DNA of 64,000 bases from Agromyces sp. ISL-38 (GTDB lineage: Bacteria > Actinomycetota > Actinomycetes > Actinomycetales > Microbacteriaceae), in contig NZ_JAGGPF010000009.1 of assembly GCF_018613935.1 (NCBI RefSeq), positions 248,001 through 312,000 on the forward strand. The letters run 5' to 3'. Shown here piece after piece: positions 10,201 through 17,643 of the stretch (position 1 is the stretch's first letter; the number at the start of each line of letters is the position of its first letter). The translations under genes were made by a program, and so were the position numbers. The notes below the pieces were generated by a model, which saw only the letters and a list, made by a program, of their open reading frames with translations, ran no database searches and had not been told where the DNA came from.

Positions 10201-10883
10201 TCGTCTTCGAGGTGCTCGGTGACGTTCACGAGGTACTTCGCGAACTGCGCCTCGGCGGCGGGCTTCAGCTGCTCGGCGCTCGAGTTGAACCCGCCCGAGA
10301 CGTAGCCGCTCTCGGTCATGAAGTACGGCGCGGAGTTGGCGAACGTCTCCCAATGAGAGATCTGGCCCTCGGCAGCGAGCCGCTCCACCCACCAGCGCTG
10401 CGTCTCGTCGGCCGACCAGTCGTAGGAGGCGGGGTCGTCGGGGTTCCACGCCGCGAGGAGCGCATTGCGGTCGGCGTACTTCGTGGAGACACCGCCATAG
10501 GTGCCGGCGTCGCCGTCGGCGTTGGGTGCCCACCAGCCGTCGACGGCACCGCCCGGGCGCAGGTAGTCCTGCACGTCGGAGGCGTTGCCTCCGCCGATGT
10601 TGTACCGGGCGATGTTGAGGTCGAGGCCGTCTTCACCGAAGACCGCCTGGTACAGCTCCTCGCGCAGTTCCTCGGGGTAGCCGCCCGTGGCGTTCGCGAA
10701 CCACACGAGGCTCGTGCCCCAGCCCTCGAACGCCTCGCCGGCGTACCAGGGGTTCGGGGTGATGGTCGTGCCGTCGACCGCGGCGGCCGGAGCGGCCGCA
10801 CCGATCGGGGCCGCCAACAGGGCGCCGGTCGCGAGTGCCGCGCTCGTCAGGAGCGCGGTGAGCCGTCTGCCGTACATCGTCAT
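7230..10883 (-). CDS. Secreted multidomain GH30 glycoside hydrolase, endo-beta-1,6-galactanase-like
   Basis: A 1217-residue exported enzyme. After a signal peptide (residues 1-36) comes a GH30 (beta/alpha)8 catalytic domain to about 560, with acid/base Glu241 (DPFNEPNTGYW) and nucleophile Glu350 (WMSEIEGNW). The opening FEGWGTSLVWFAN and the sequence around Glu241 resemble subfamily 5 endo-beta-1,6-galactanases, which cut the side chains of type II arabinogalactan. The C-terminal half holds a ricin-like beta-trefoil region (about 575-730), a Big_4 Ig-like region (about 740-800 and repeats), a discoidin/CBM32-like domain (about 900-1050), a cadherin-like sandwich and a final Ig-like repeat (WQWYLNGEPI). 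An AGAGGA site precedes the ATG. It is divergent from the GH59 gene with shared operators. The subfamily is inferred from motif resemblance. Confidence 0.85.
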   Translation of the reverse strand: MTMYGRRLTALLTSAALATGALLAAPIGAAAPAAAVDGTTITPNPWYAGEAFEGWGTSLVWFANATGGYPEELREELYQAVFGEDGLDLNIARYNIGGGNASDVQDYLRPGGAVDGWWAPNADGDAGTYGGVSTKYADRNALLAAWNPDDPASYDWSADETQRWWVERLAAEGQISHWETFANSAPYFMTESGYVSGGFNSSAEQLKPAAEAQFAKYLVNVTEHLEDEYGIEVDTLDPFNEPNTGYWGTTLSNGKPVAGRQEGMHMGPARQVALVDDVRAALDDAASTTDAGLSAMDETNPGIFATNWAGYPAATRDKVDRMNVHTYGTSGRLGVRDLAKQADTDLWMSEIEGNWVSGYNPVNIENGLGIAGRIMDDLRELEPKAWVLWQPVEDLYNMEPQGENLNWGSIFIDLDCKPYDEAEGTVWKSARRVAAAGGNSAAIEPCGVEINSKFNTIRNFTKFIHEGDHLIAIDDTSSTAAVRADGAGATIVHRNTSASERQVTIDLSRFGDIAEGATVTPVVTTQAESADAPTSNALVEGAAVAIDRAARTATVTVPAKSVTTFVIDGVSGVAADAPALVDGHRYQLVGAQSGKAFTAGGSTTATSITGLTTDAAKAAKQVWTVHEVAGEEREATRRVVLEASDGRVLGATSAGTDLRQVAPDAAALEPATRWIVNTTDGRRYTLVNEKLALSLDVNGQSTAEGAGVGVYGSNGGSNQSWAPLDLAPLAEQTVAARTLVGVPPVLPETIVPRYSWGAGAPVAVTWQLPDDSAWAESGRVEVPGTLTDIFGQVIEVTALVDVGGLTATDPVSITVAVGASLNGVQSQAPTTVPARVGASENAFDVPVAWDWTGVSADQFASVGVVHVTGVATADGAELPAQLAVLVTEGTLRNFNPDAGNTASASSTESGYPADRTRNGNISDKGWSNWVSSNKPAQSTLTYQFAAAHQVERVAVDFYRDGTNSWAQTMKVEVRGANGVWAPAPGWETAQPVVSPADGSAPVVVAEFPPITATGVRVVMNAYANTHLIVSEVEIFESTASPAAVSELAALRLDGALIDGFDPATTEYELDVDGGRLPLVDAIAVDSAASVKITQPTTANGGVATIVVTSADGSTESRYTVTIRRHAVIADLQIVERPRVGSPAHATATIDPGDGEITWQWYLNGEPIDGATEQSFTPETNDAGKELSVRVTVSADGVEGASAETERQRIVSLHSRQP

Positions 10884-10918
10884 TGACGTCGTCCTCTTTC
10901 GCCTTTGGAAGATCGTGC

Positions 10919-10934
10919 GTGTTCACGTCAACAC
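10919..10934. promoter_or_regulatory. LacI-type operator, site 1 of the GH30/GH59 promoter
   Basis: GTGTTCACGTCAACAC, an imperfect 16 bp palindrome with a CG centre and one mismatched pair (flanking C/G extend it to 18 bp). It lies 36 bp upstream of the GH30 start and is 35 bp, centre to centre, from a perfect version at 10954. Confidence 0.55.
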
Positions 10935-10953
10935 GCTCGATTCCCGAGAGTAC

Positions 10954-10969
10954 ATGTTGACGTCAACAT
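10954..10969. promoter_or_regulatory. LacI-type operator, site 2 (perfect palindrome)
   Basis: ATGTTGACGTCAACAT is a perfect 16 bp palindrome with the CG centre typical of LacI-family operators. It shares the core TGTTNACGTCAACA with site 1. The rest of the 306 bp gap (10884-11189) has no plausible gene. Confidence 0.65.
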
Positions 10970-11166
10970 TGGGAAGGGCGTCGGATGTTTCGGCCCACAC
11001 GTCATCGAGGCGCCGCGTTTCGGGTACCGCGAGCGGCATGTTCGCTTGGGCTCGAGTGCGAGCGAATACGTTCCTTTCGTTGTGCGCCATGTTCGGGGGT
11101 CGATACGTTCGCGTCGCGTAGGTCTGGATCGCCCAGGTCGTTGGTGATCGAGGCATCCACGCTCCC

Positions 11167-11178
11167 TTCAACGTTGAA
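11167..11178. promoter_or_regulatory. Palindrome next to the GH59 ribosome site
   Basis: TTCAACGTTGAA, a perfect 12 bp palindrome with a CG centre, directly before the AAAGGA ribosome site of the GH59 gene. It may be a further repressor site of related type, or an mRNA hairpin masking the ribosome site. Confidence 0.4.
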
Positions 11179-11189
11179 AGGACTCCCGC

Positions 11190-13943
11190 ATGACTCAGAA
11201 ATCCCGGTGGAAGCTCGCCGCCACCGCCGCCGCAGGGGCGCTGATCGCTGCGTCGCTCGCAGCGGCGCCGTCCGCGATCGCGCTCGACACGAGTGACTCG
11301 GAGCCGCCCAAGCTCGTGTTCGGTGACGACTCCGTCGATTGGAAGGAGATCATCGTCGACGGCGACGATGTCGAGCGGGCGCCCGACGGACGTGCATTCA
11401 ACGTGTTCGGCGGGTTCGGCTCGGTGTCGTGCAACAACACCTCGCGGCTGCTGCTCGACTACCGCGAGGAGAACCCCGAGGCGTACTGGCGGATCCTGAA
11501 CATGCTGTTCAACCCCGACACCGGCGCGGGACTCATGCACATCAAGGTCGAGCTCGGCGCAGACGTCAACACGTCGTCGGGCGCGGAGCCCGCGACGAAG
11601 CGCAGCGCAGACGAGCCGGCGAACGTGCTGCGCGGGGCGGGGTTCCGCCTCATCGCCGACGCGAAGACGATCAACCCCGACCTCAAGGTCGAGGCGCTGC
11701 GCTGGGGCGAGCCCTCGTGGACGGGAAACCAGACCGACGCGCGGTACCGGTGGTACAAGGAGACGATCGACGCCGCGTACGACACGTACGGCGTGAAGTT
11801 CGACTACCTCAGCCCGTCGCAGAACGAGGTGAGCTCCGGGTACATCGCCCAGGAGCTCGCGTGGACGATCGAGGTCGCCAAGCGCCTCGAGGCCGACGCA
11901 GCGGCATCCGACGCCCGCTATGACTACGGAGACATCGAGATCGTCGCGCTCGACTCCTACCGCAACGGCGAGGGCGTCGCGGGGGCGATCCTCGCGAGCC
12001 CCGACGCACTCGAGTACGTTGATGCGATCGGCATCCACTACACGATCGGCGGCGGCCCCAACCTCACCCGGCTCAACAAGGAGTTCGGCAAGGAGGTCAT
12101 CTACTCCGAGGGCGTGGCCCCGATGATCGACCCCGAGTACCGGCTCACCGCACAGCCCGAGATGGGCGGCATCGGCGGCACCGTCGGCGCGGTCGACATC
12201 GCCGACCGGTTCATCAACGCCTACAAGTGGTCGGGGTCGGGCGCGAACCCCGCGCACATGACGTCGTTCCTGTTCCAGCCGGCGGTCAGCGCCCTGTACG
12301 AGGGCTCGTCCTACTCGCCGAAGCACCTCATCCGCGCGTCCGACCCGTGGTCGGGCTACTACGAGGGCGGGGTCGGCATCGTCCTGGTGCGCCACTTCAT
12401 GCAGTTCATCGACCAGGGCTGGGAGTACATCGAGGGCGCGAGCGGCGGCGACGGCACGTTCGCCGACGGCGGCACCGCCGTCGGGTCGAGCACCCGTACG
12501 GTACTCACCCTGCGCGAGCCACTGGACCCGACCGCTGCCGACGCACCGGGCCGCGGGGCGCACAAGCCCGACTTCACCCAGGTGCACGCGAACAACACCG
12601 CCAAGCCCCGCCACTTCGAGGTCAAGGTCGCCGATCTGGGGGTCACGAAGAACACGCCCCTTCACTTGTGGGAGACGACGGGCCCCGAGGCCGGCGAAGC
12701 CTACGATGCGGACTGGTTCCAGCCGATCGGCTACATCAAGCCGGTGCGGACGGAGACCGGCGCCGACGGCACGAACTACGTCGTCTACCGGGTCGAGGTC
12801 GCGCCGTATTCGATCCTCACGATCTCGTCGCTCGCCGACGGGCTCACCGACACGACGACGGAGTACGCGAGCGGCGACTACGCCTCGACCGCCGAGAACA
12901 GCCCGCTCGAACTGCCCTACACCGACGACTTCGAGTACGCGGACTACCCCGCGGAAGACGTCGGCGGCGTGAGCATGTCCTACCTCGAGCGTCGCGGTGG
13001 CACACCCCGCTACACGGCCGACCAGAACGGCGCCTTCGAGGTGGTGAGTTCCGCCGAAGCCGGGCACGACAACGTGTTGCAGCAACGCATCACCGCCGAC
13101 AACCGGCCCTACACCTGGAACGTCTGGGGCGATGGAAGCCAGAACAAGCTGTCGACCGACGCGCCCGCGACGATCCTCGGCGACCACACGTGGGCGAACT
13201 ACACTGCGGCCGTCGACGTGAAGTTCGACACCGAGGTGACGGATGCCACGCTGGCGAACTTCGCCGGCCTCGGAGTCCGCCAGGTGGTGTCGCAGGGTTC
13301 CGACCTCGCGGCATACGCCGTGCGGGTGTCGCCGGCCGGGGCGTGGGAGCTTCGCAAGCGCGACGCTGTCGTGGCATCCGGAACCATCGCCGACTTCGAC
13401 GCCGGGGCGTGGCACCGGATCTCGCTCACCGCGGCGGAGAACGCCCTCACGCCGTCAGTCGACGGGACCGAGCTCACGACGTGGACCGACACCTCGGTGA
13501 ACCCGATCATGACGGGCCGCGTCTCGCTCGTCTCGGGGTACTACGAGACCAACTGGGACAATCTCGCGATCACCCCGGTCGACGGGCTCGCGTGGGAGTC
13601 CACGAAGCTCGACGACACGGCGGCATCGCTCGCCTACAGCGGGCCGGTCGCGTTCCGCCAGGTGGGGTTCGCGCACTACAACCGCACGAACCACGAACTC
13701 GCCACCGGAGCATCCGTCTCCCTGCCCTTCAGCGGGAGCGGGATCAACCTCTTCGGCGCGACGGCCGCCGCAACCCTCGATGTCTCGGTCGATGGGGCAT
13801 CGCCGAGTCGCGTGACGGTCGGCCCGACCGGCGTGCGGCAGACGTCGCACTGGTTGCGCGGCCTCGGAAGCGGCGAGCACACGATCGCGGTCACCGTGGT
13901 GAGCGGCACGTTCACGCTCGACGGCGTCGACGTGCTGAAGTGA
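11190..13943 (+). CDS. Secreted GH59 (galactocerebrosidase-family) glycoside hydrolase
   Basis: A 917-residue exported enzyme with a signal peptide (1-31) and a GH59 TIM barrel. GFGSVSCNNTSRLLLDY matches the family's N-terminal loop; Glu213 (SPSQNEVSS) and Glu307 (VIYSEGVAP) are the likely acid/base and nucleophile, corresponding to the catalytic pair of mammalian galactosylceramidase. A beta-sandwich and lectin-like region (about 620-800, WANYTAAVDVKF...) follows, as in the animal enzyme, then a further beta domain to the C-terminus. The expected reaction is release of terminal beta-galactose. Bacterial GH59 members are poorly characterised; being paired with a GH30 galactanase, the likely substrate is galactan or arabinogalactan oligosaccharide and not a sphingolipid (inference). 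Confidence 0.85.
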   Translation: MTQKSRWKLAATAAAGALIAASLAAAPSAIALDTSDSEPPKLVFGDDSVDWKEIIVDGDDVERAPDGRAFNVFGGFGSVSCNNTSRLLLDYREENPEAYWRILNMLFNPDTGAGLMHIKVELGADVNTSSGAEPATKRSADEPANVLRGAGFRLIADAKTINPDLKVEALRWGEPSWTGNQTDARYRWYKETIDAAYDTYGVKFDYLSPSQNEVSSGYIAQELAWTIEVAKRLEADAAASDARYDYGDIEIVALDSYRNGEGVAGAILASPDALEYVDAIGIHYTIGGGPNLTRLNKEFGKEVIYSEGVAPMIDPEYRLTAQPEMGGIGGTVGAVDIADRFINAYKWSGSGANPAHMTSFLFQPAVSALYEGSSYSPKHLIRASDPWSGYYEGGVGIVLVRHFMQFIDQGWEYIEGASGGDGTFADGGTAVGSSTRTVLTLREPLDPTAADAPGRGAHKPDFTQVHANNTAKPRHFEVKVADLGVTKNTPLHLWETTGPEAGEAYDADWFQPIGYIKPVRTETGADGTNYVVYRVEVAPYSILTISSLADGLTDTTTEYASGDYASTAENSPLELPYTDDFEYADYPAEDVGGVSMSYLERRGGTPRYTADQNGAFEVVSSAEAGHDNVLQQRITADNRPYTWNVWGDGSQNKLSTDAPATILGDHTWANYTAAVDVKFDTEVTDATLANFAGLGVRQVVSQGSDLAAYAVRVSPAGAWELRKRDAVVASGTIADFDAGAWHRISLTAAENALTPSVDGTELTTWTDTSVNPIMTGRVSLVSGYYETNWDNLAITPVDGLAWESTKLDDTAASLAYSGPVAFRQVGFAHYNRTNHELATGASVSLPFSGSGINLFGATAAATLDVSVDGASPSRVTVGPTGVRQTSHWLRGLGSGEHTIAVTVVSGTFTLDGVDVLK

Positions 13944-13949
13944 GGCTGA

Positions 13950-13982
13950 GCGGATGCCGCGGCGAGCGCCCGCGGCATCCGC
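13950..13982 (+). terminator. Rho-independent-like hairpin after GH59
   Basis: Perfect 13 bp stem GCGGATGCCGCGG / CCGCGGCATCCGC with a 7-base loop, 6 bp after the GH59 stop. The stem contains the recurrent GGATGCCGC word on both arms. No T-tract. Confidence 0.7.
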
Positions 13983-14012
13983 TCTCCGCGTTCGTCCCAC
14001 TACAGTGACCTC

Positions 14013-14441
14013 GTGAGCGACTACGAAGTGTTGGAGATGGGCGGGCTCGACGAGTGGCGGGAGCACTACGGCGGCTTCCGCCCGGAGAGTTCACGCGACG
14101 GTCGGCGGGTCGTCGATCATGACGTCACGATGCAGTACATCGGCATGACCGCGAACGCGTATGAGCCGGGTGAGGAAGCCGGCTACTGGCATACGCACTC
14201 TCGCGTCGAAGAGCTGTACGTGTTCCTCGCCGGACGTGGGCAGATGGGTCTCAACGACGATGTCGTCGACGTCGGTCCTGGCACCGTCGTGCGGGTTGGT
14301 CAAGGCGCGTGGCGAACGTGGCGCTGCGTCCCTGACAGTCCAGGGCAACTGCGGTGGCTGTGCATCCGCGCGGGCGGCTCCGAGCTGCCGCACCTCCCCG
14401 ACGACAGCCAGCGCGACAACGACCGCCCGTCGCCCTGGTAA
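14013..14441 (+). CDS. Cupin-domain protein
   Basis: A 142-residue single cupin. Metal-binding motif 1 appears as HTHSRVEELYVFLAGRGQM (about residues 52-70), with the downstream conserved-barrel part PGTVVRVGQGAWRTWRC. Small cupins of this kind act as isomerases, dioxygenases or ligand-binding proteins; the reaction cannot be predicted. Translation starts at GTG 14013. The upstream GH59 terminator makes this a separate transcription unit. Confidence 0.75.
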   Translation: MSDYEVLEMGGLDEWREHYGGFRPESSRDGRRVVDHDVTMQYIGMTANAYEPGEEAGYWHTHSRVEELYVFLAGRGQMGLNDDVVDVGPGTVVRVGQGAWRTWRCVPDSPGQLRWLCIRAGGSELPHLPDDSQRDNDRPSPW

Positions 14442-14533
14442 TCGGGGACCCGGTCCTCTCCAAGACATCTGGCAGTCAGCACTTGAATCGCCGCTGCGAC
14501 CGGCGCAGAGTGGGAGGAGCGATGGAGGCTCCC

Positions 14534-15220
14534 ATGCGCGACGCGATGGCTTACCCGGATGTCATGCCGATCCTGTCCCCAGGCCGGCATCGCTCGCCAC
14601 GGCGCGGGGCGTGTTTCATGGAGTTCGCGTCGTACCTATCGGGCGAGCGCTGGAGCGACCACCCCGCATGCACGCAGGGCACCCTCGCACATCTCGCTCG
14701 GATGGTGAACGACCGGACGACCGACTCCGGCCGCGCCAGGCTCACGCCGCTCATCCCGACGGTCATCGGCCTGACGAGCGACGACCCGCTGCTCGATGTC
14801 CTGCTCGCCGTGCGGGCCGCCCACGCCGCATTGCCCGTCGTCGCCGTTGAGCGCCAGCGATCGCAGGCCGTCGCGGTGCATGTCGCGATCGCCGTCCTCG
14901 CGGTACACGGCGACGCGTTCGCCGCGGAGGGGAGCGAGTTGGCGAGGGCCGCCCTCCGCGCCGCCCCCGCCGCCGACGCATGGGCCGCCCGGTTCATCGA
15001 GGAGGTCGGTCCGATACGCCGCGCAGGAATGAGCGTCCAGCAATGCCGGGACGTCGTGACCGGCGCCGTCGACGGGATCGCGCGTGCGTGCGTCAGCGAT
15101 GCCGATGATCGGCTCGTCTCGCTGCTCACGGCGGCCGTGTCGGACACGGCGCGCTTCGTGGGCGCGGAGCGTGCGGCGACGGATGTTCCCGCCCGCGCCG
15201 AGGCGCCCGTCGCGAGCTAG
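14534..15220 (+). CDS. Conserved actinobacterial protein of unknown function
   Basis: A protein of about 228 residues, mostly alpha-helical, with a striking N-terminal signature: MPILSPGRHRSPRRGACFME then ASYLSGERWSDHPACTQGTLAHLARMVND. I recall this signature from many actinobacterial proteins annotated only as hypothetical. A cysteine and a His/Asp/Cys cluster (WSDHPACT) could bind a metal (speculative). A GGAGG site 5 bp before ATG 14534 decides this start; an in-frame ATG at 14522 has its ribosome site too close. It is monocistronic, convergent with the VanZ-like gene. Its role is unknown. Confidence 0.7.
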   Translation: MRDAMAYPDVMPILSPGRHRSPRRGACFMEFASYLSGERWSDHPACTQGTLAHLARMVNDRTTDSGRARLTPLIPTVIGLTSDDPLLDVLLAVRAAHAALPVVAVERQRSQAVAVHVAIAVLAVHGDAFAAEGSELARAALRAAPAADAWAARFIEEVGPIRRAGMSVQQCRDVVTGAVDGIARACVSDADDRLVSLLTAAVSDTARFVGAERAATDVPARAEAPVAS

Positions 15221-15762
15221 GGGGCCGTGTCGGCGCGTGAGCGCCACCATGACGCCGAAGCGAGCGCCGCGAGAACTGCCCCCACGGTGTTCAGCAGGAT
15301 GTCGTCGACCGAGGAAACCCGTCCGAGCTGCAGCGTGAACTGGAGGACTTCGAAGAGCAGCGACACGCTGGCGACCACGAGCGCGACCACCCCCGGAACC
15401 CACTTCGCATCCGCGAGGCGGAGTCGGATCGGGAAAAAGAAGCCGAGTGCTGCGAAGGCCAAGAGGTTCCCGATCACCTGCACCACGCTGTCGTCGCCCG
15501 AGAGCACCGCCTGAAGATCATGGAATGGGATGAGCTGAAGTCCGCGAGAGCCCGACGTCGGAGTCATGATCATCCATACCCAGGGCACCGTACCCACCAC
15601 GAGGCAGACCTCGGCCACCGTCGCGCGCCAAGCCCACGACGGCGACCAGCCACGCCGGGTTCGATGCCGCACCAGCCAGAAGATCACGAGCGCACCGAGC
15701 GGCAAGCCGAGGAGGGCGGTCACAGAGATGACGGCACCGTAACGCTCCCACACTGACGACAT
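15217..15762 (-). CDS. VanZ-like membrane protein
   Basis: A protein of about 181 residues with four to five membrane segments and the VanZ-family core (LQLIPFHDLQAVLSGDD, then VIGNLLAFAALGFFFPIRL, then SLLFEVLQFTLQLGRVSSVDDILLNTVGAVL). The family is named for teicoplanin-resistance VanZ, but most chromosomal copies have no known role. Start ATG 15762 is tentative; an in-frame ATG at 15795 would add 11 residues, and neither has a strong ribosome site. Its 3' end overlaps that of the preceding convergent gene by 4 bp. Confidence 0.8.
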   Translation of the reverse strand: MSSVWERYGAVISVTALLGLPLGALVIFWLVRHRTRRGWSPSWAWRATVAEVCLVVGTVPWVWMIMTPTSGSRGLQLIPFHDLQAVLSGDDSVVQVIGNLLAFAALGFFFPIRLRLADAKWVPGVVALVVASVSLLFEVLQFTLQLGRVSSVDDILLNTVGAVLAALASASWWRSRADTAP

Positions 15763-15939
15763 CCGAACCGAACTCTCCCTCTCCCGTCCGCCCATCCGCA
15801 AATTCGGCGCTCTCGTTCGACGTACCGGCAGCCGCGACGCAACGTGCTGATGAGCGCGAGAAAGAGGCCAACGACTCTGAGGCGGGACAGATCCCGAGCG
15901 TACAGTCCCGACAGTTGCCGCGCGGGTCCTTCGACGAGT

Positions 15940-16269
15940 TCAATTCAATTCGACTCTGCGCCCCAGCCCGAACTCCAGGGCGGTCGAGTCAGTCACCATC
16001 GCGTAGACGCCGCCAGGAACGCCCGGTAGGACAGCAACGGCAGCGGCGAGTGCCAAGAGCTCCGCTTCCGGGGCCCCCGCGACGAAGAAGAGATACTCTT
16101 CGCCGAACTCCTCGCCATCGTCGTAGATTTCGCCGCGCTCGCCGTCGAGTTGAACGATGTACTCCTCGATCGTGTCGATCCAGGAGAACGGGTATTCGCC
16201 TTCGGCAACGCCCGTCGCTGCGATCAACGGAACATGAATCTCGACGACGATCTCGGCCACGGTTCGCAT
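15940..16269 (-). CDS. Small acidic hypothetical protein
   Basis: A 109-residue acidic protein: MRTVAEIVVEIHVP, an Asp/Glu-rich middle (IEEYIVQLDGERGEIYDDGEEFGEEYLFF), then VAGAPEAELLALAAAVAVLPGVP and a conserved-looking tail. No signal peptide. It resembles uncharacterised cytosolic proteins found singly in Gram-positives; I do not recognise a function. The ATG start has only a weak ribosome site. The flanking gaps (15763-15939 and 16270-16539) hold no other convincing gene. Confidence 0.55.
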   Translation of the reverse strand: MRTVAEIVVEIHVPLIAATGVAEGEYPFSWIDTIEEYIVQLDGERGEIYDDGEEFGEEYLFFVAGAPEAELLALAAAVAVLPGVPGGVYAMVTDSTALEFGLGRRVELN

Positions 16270-16504
16270 CTTGCACGAGAGCACTGACAATCGTCAATCC
16301 GATCCCACCGGGGCGCCCGAACTTGGCGTGCTGGCAGACTTCCACACCGTCGCTGGTCGATGGGGCTCATCGGTCCAGCGCGACACAGCCAGTGCCGGAA
16401 CCGCACGTGAGCCGGTCGGTGATGGACGCCCGGAAACGTGTCCGCCACCGGACACTCCGAATCGATCCGGCGATACGGGGCTTTCATATTTCTCGAGTTT
16501 TCAC

Positions 16505-16522
16505 TTTCGATTTTTTCGATTT
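16505..16522 (+). promoter_or_regulatory. Tandem TTTCGATTT repeat upstream of the antitoxin
   Basis: Two adjacent identical 9-mers TTTCGATTT in a short AT-rich patch 18 bp before the antitoxin start. It may be the operator/promoter for toxin-antitoxin autoregulation; a similar TTTCTCGAGTTTTC lies just upstream. Confidence 0.35.
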
Positions 16523-16539
16523 GGTGAGAACATGGGTGG

Positions 16540-17046
16540 GTGACCCCCTCGAACGCAACTATGGACGACCGCCCCGTCCTGCCCCCCGAAGACCTGCAGG
16601 CGATGCTCGAACTGTCGCGGTTTCTCGAGCAGCACGACCAGCCAGCCGCGTTGCTGGGCCCGGATGGTGAGCAGGTGCCCCTACCGTTCGAGGTCTACCA
16701 AGTGCTCATGAATGTTGTCCGCGCCATGAACGATCGCAAGGCGATCACGATCGCCCCGCTGAACCAGCGGCTGACCACGCAAGAAGCAGCCGACGTGCTC
16801 GGCATCAGCCGGCCAACGCTGGTCAAGCTGCTGGACGAGCACGAGATCCCGTACGACCAGCCCACCGGCGGAAGGCACCGCCGACTGCGATTGAGTGACG
16901 TGCTCGAGTATCGTGACCGCCGCCGGATCGACCGTCGTATTCGACTTGATGAGATGACACGGCAGGCTGGCGAGGACGGCCTGTATGAGGACTCAGCCGC
17001 TGACTACCGTGAGGCGCTGAAGCGTGCACGCGGCAAGGCGAGCTGA
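16540..17046 (+). CDS. Helix-turn-helix antitoxin (excisionase-type DNA-binding domain)
   Basis: A 168-residue protein with a MerR/excisionase-type helix-turn-helix in the second half (LTTQEAADVLGISRPTLVKLLDEHEIPYDQPTGGRHRRLRLSDVLEY, residues about 77-125) and a charged C-terminal tail that would contact a toxin. Proteins of this type are the antitoxin partners of PIN-domain toxins in actinobacteria. Start GTG 16540 gives the longest product; ATG 16561 in the same frame is an alternative. It is followed 5 bp later by the PIN gene, the classic antitoxin-toxin order. Confidence 0.8.
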   Translation: MTPSNATMDDRPVLPPEDLQAMLELSRFLEQHDQPAALLGPDGEQVPLPFEVYQVLMNVVRAMNDRKAITIAPLNQRLTTQEAADVLGISRPTLVKLLDEHEIPYDQPTGGRHRRLRLSDVLEYRDRRRIDRRIRLDEMTRQAGEDGLYEDSAADYREALKRARGKAS

Positions 17047-17051
17047 GGCTA

Positions 17052-17616
17052 TTGGCGGGATTCGGCGCGCTTCTCGATGCGTGCGTTCTGGTGCCGGTGG
17101 CGCTGGCTGACATATTGCTGCGGGTCGCTGAGTTCGATGTATACCGTCCGCTTTGGTCGGACAAGATTCTTGAGGAAGTCCGCGCAGCCGATGGAGATCC
17201 ATCCCGAGATGGCTCCGAGCCGGGTCGACGCTCGTCTGCACTCTATGAACGAGGCATTCTCTGACGCGTGCGTTCAGGGCTGGGAGCCGCTGATGGAGGG
17301 CTTGGTCATGCCGGATTACAACGATCGACACGTCGTTGCAGCGGCAGTCCGCGGCCGCGCAGAACTCATCGTCACAGCGAACCTCAAAGACTTCCCCGAC
17401 AGTGTTCTGAAGCCTCTCGGGTTGCATGCGCTCTCCCCTGGCGACTTTCTCCTCGACCAGTCGGACCTTGCGCCTGAGATGACTCTGCGTGCCCTGCGGG
17501 ACCAAGCCGCGGCGGCTCAGCACCCACCAATGACCGTGCTCGAGGTGCTCGACGCACTCGATCGAGCTGGCCTGCCCCGCTTCACCCGGCAAGCGCGGCT
17601 TCTGATCGATTCCTAG
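17052..17616 (+). pseudogene. PIN-domain toxin gene, frameshifted
   Basis: Homology runs across two frames. The first frame (TTG start 17052) reads GFGALLDACVLVPVALADILL and SDKILEEVRAA, with the N-terminal PIN Asp; the second reads MEIHPEMAPSRVDARLHSMN, then MPDYNDRHVVAAAVRGRAELIVTANLKDFP and a tail to 17616. The break is at about 17190 (GCC-G-ATG), equal to one extra or two missing bases. Without the shift this would be a PIN RNase toxin of about 188 residues with DRHV and TANLKDF acidic motifs intact. The toxin is probably inactive if the shift is real, leaving an orphan antitoxin; a sequencing error is the alternative. Confidence 0.75.
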
Positions 17617-17643
17617 AGTCGACCCACTCGATTTGGGAGCATC

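Noticed and set aside
7245..10886. 1213-codon plus-strand frame opposite the GH30 gene
   Set aside because: Mirror frame of a gene with clear signal peptide and catalytic residues; its translation is Arg/Gly/Val-rich with no domains.
10923..13415. 830-codon minus-strand frame opposite GH59
   Set aside because: Same reason: antisense shadow of a gene with a ribosome site, signal peptide and family motifs.
16540..17616. Toxin-antitoxin pair as an excisionase/integrase remnant of a mobile element
   Set aside because: The excisionase-like HTH is followed by a PIN domain, the normal antitoxin-toxin order; no integrase or attachment site nearby.
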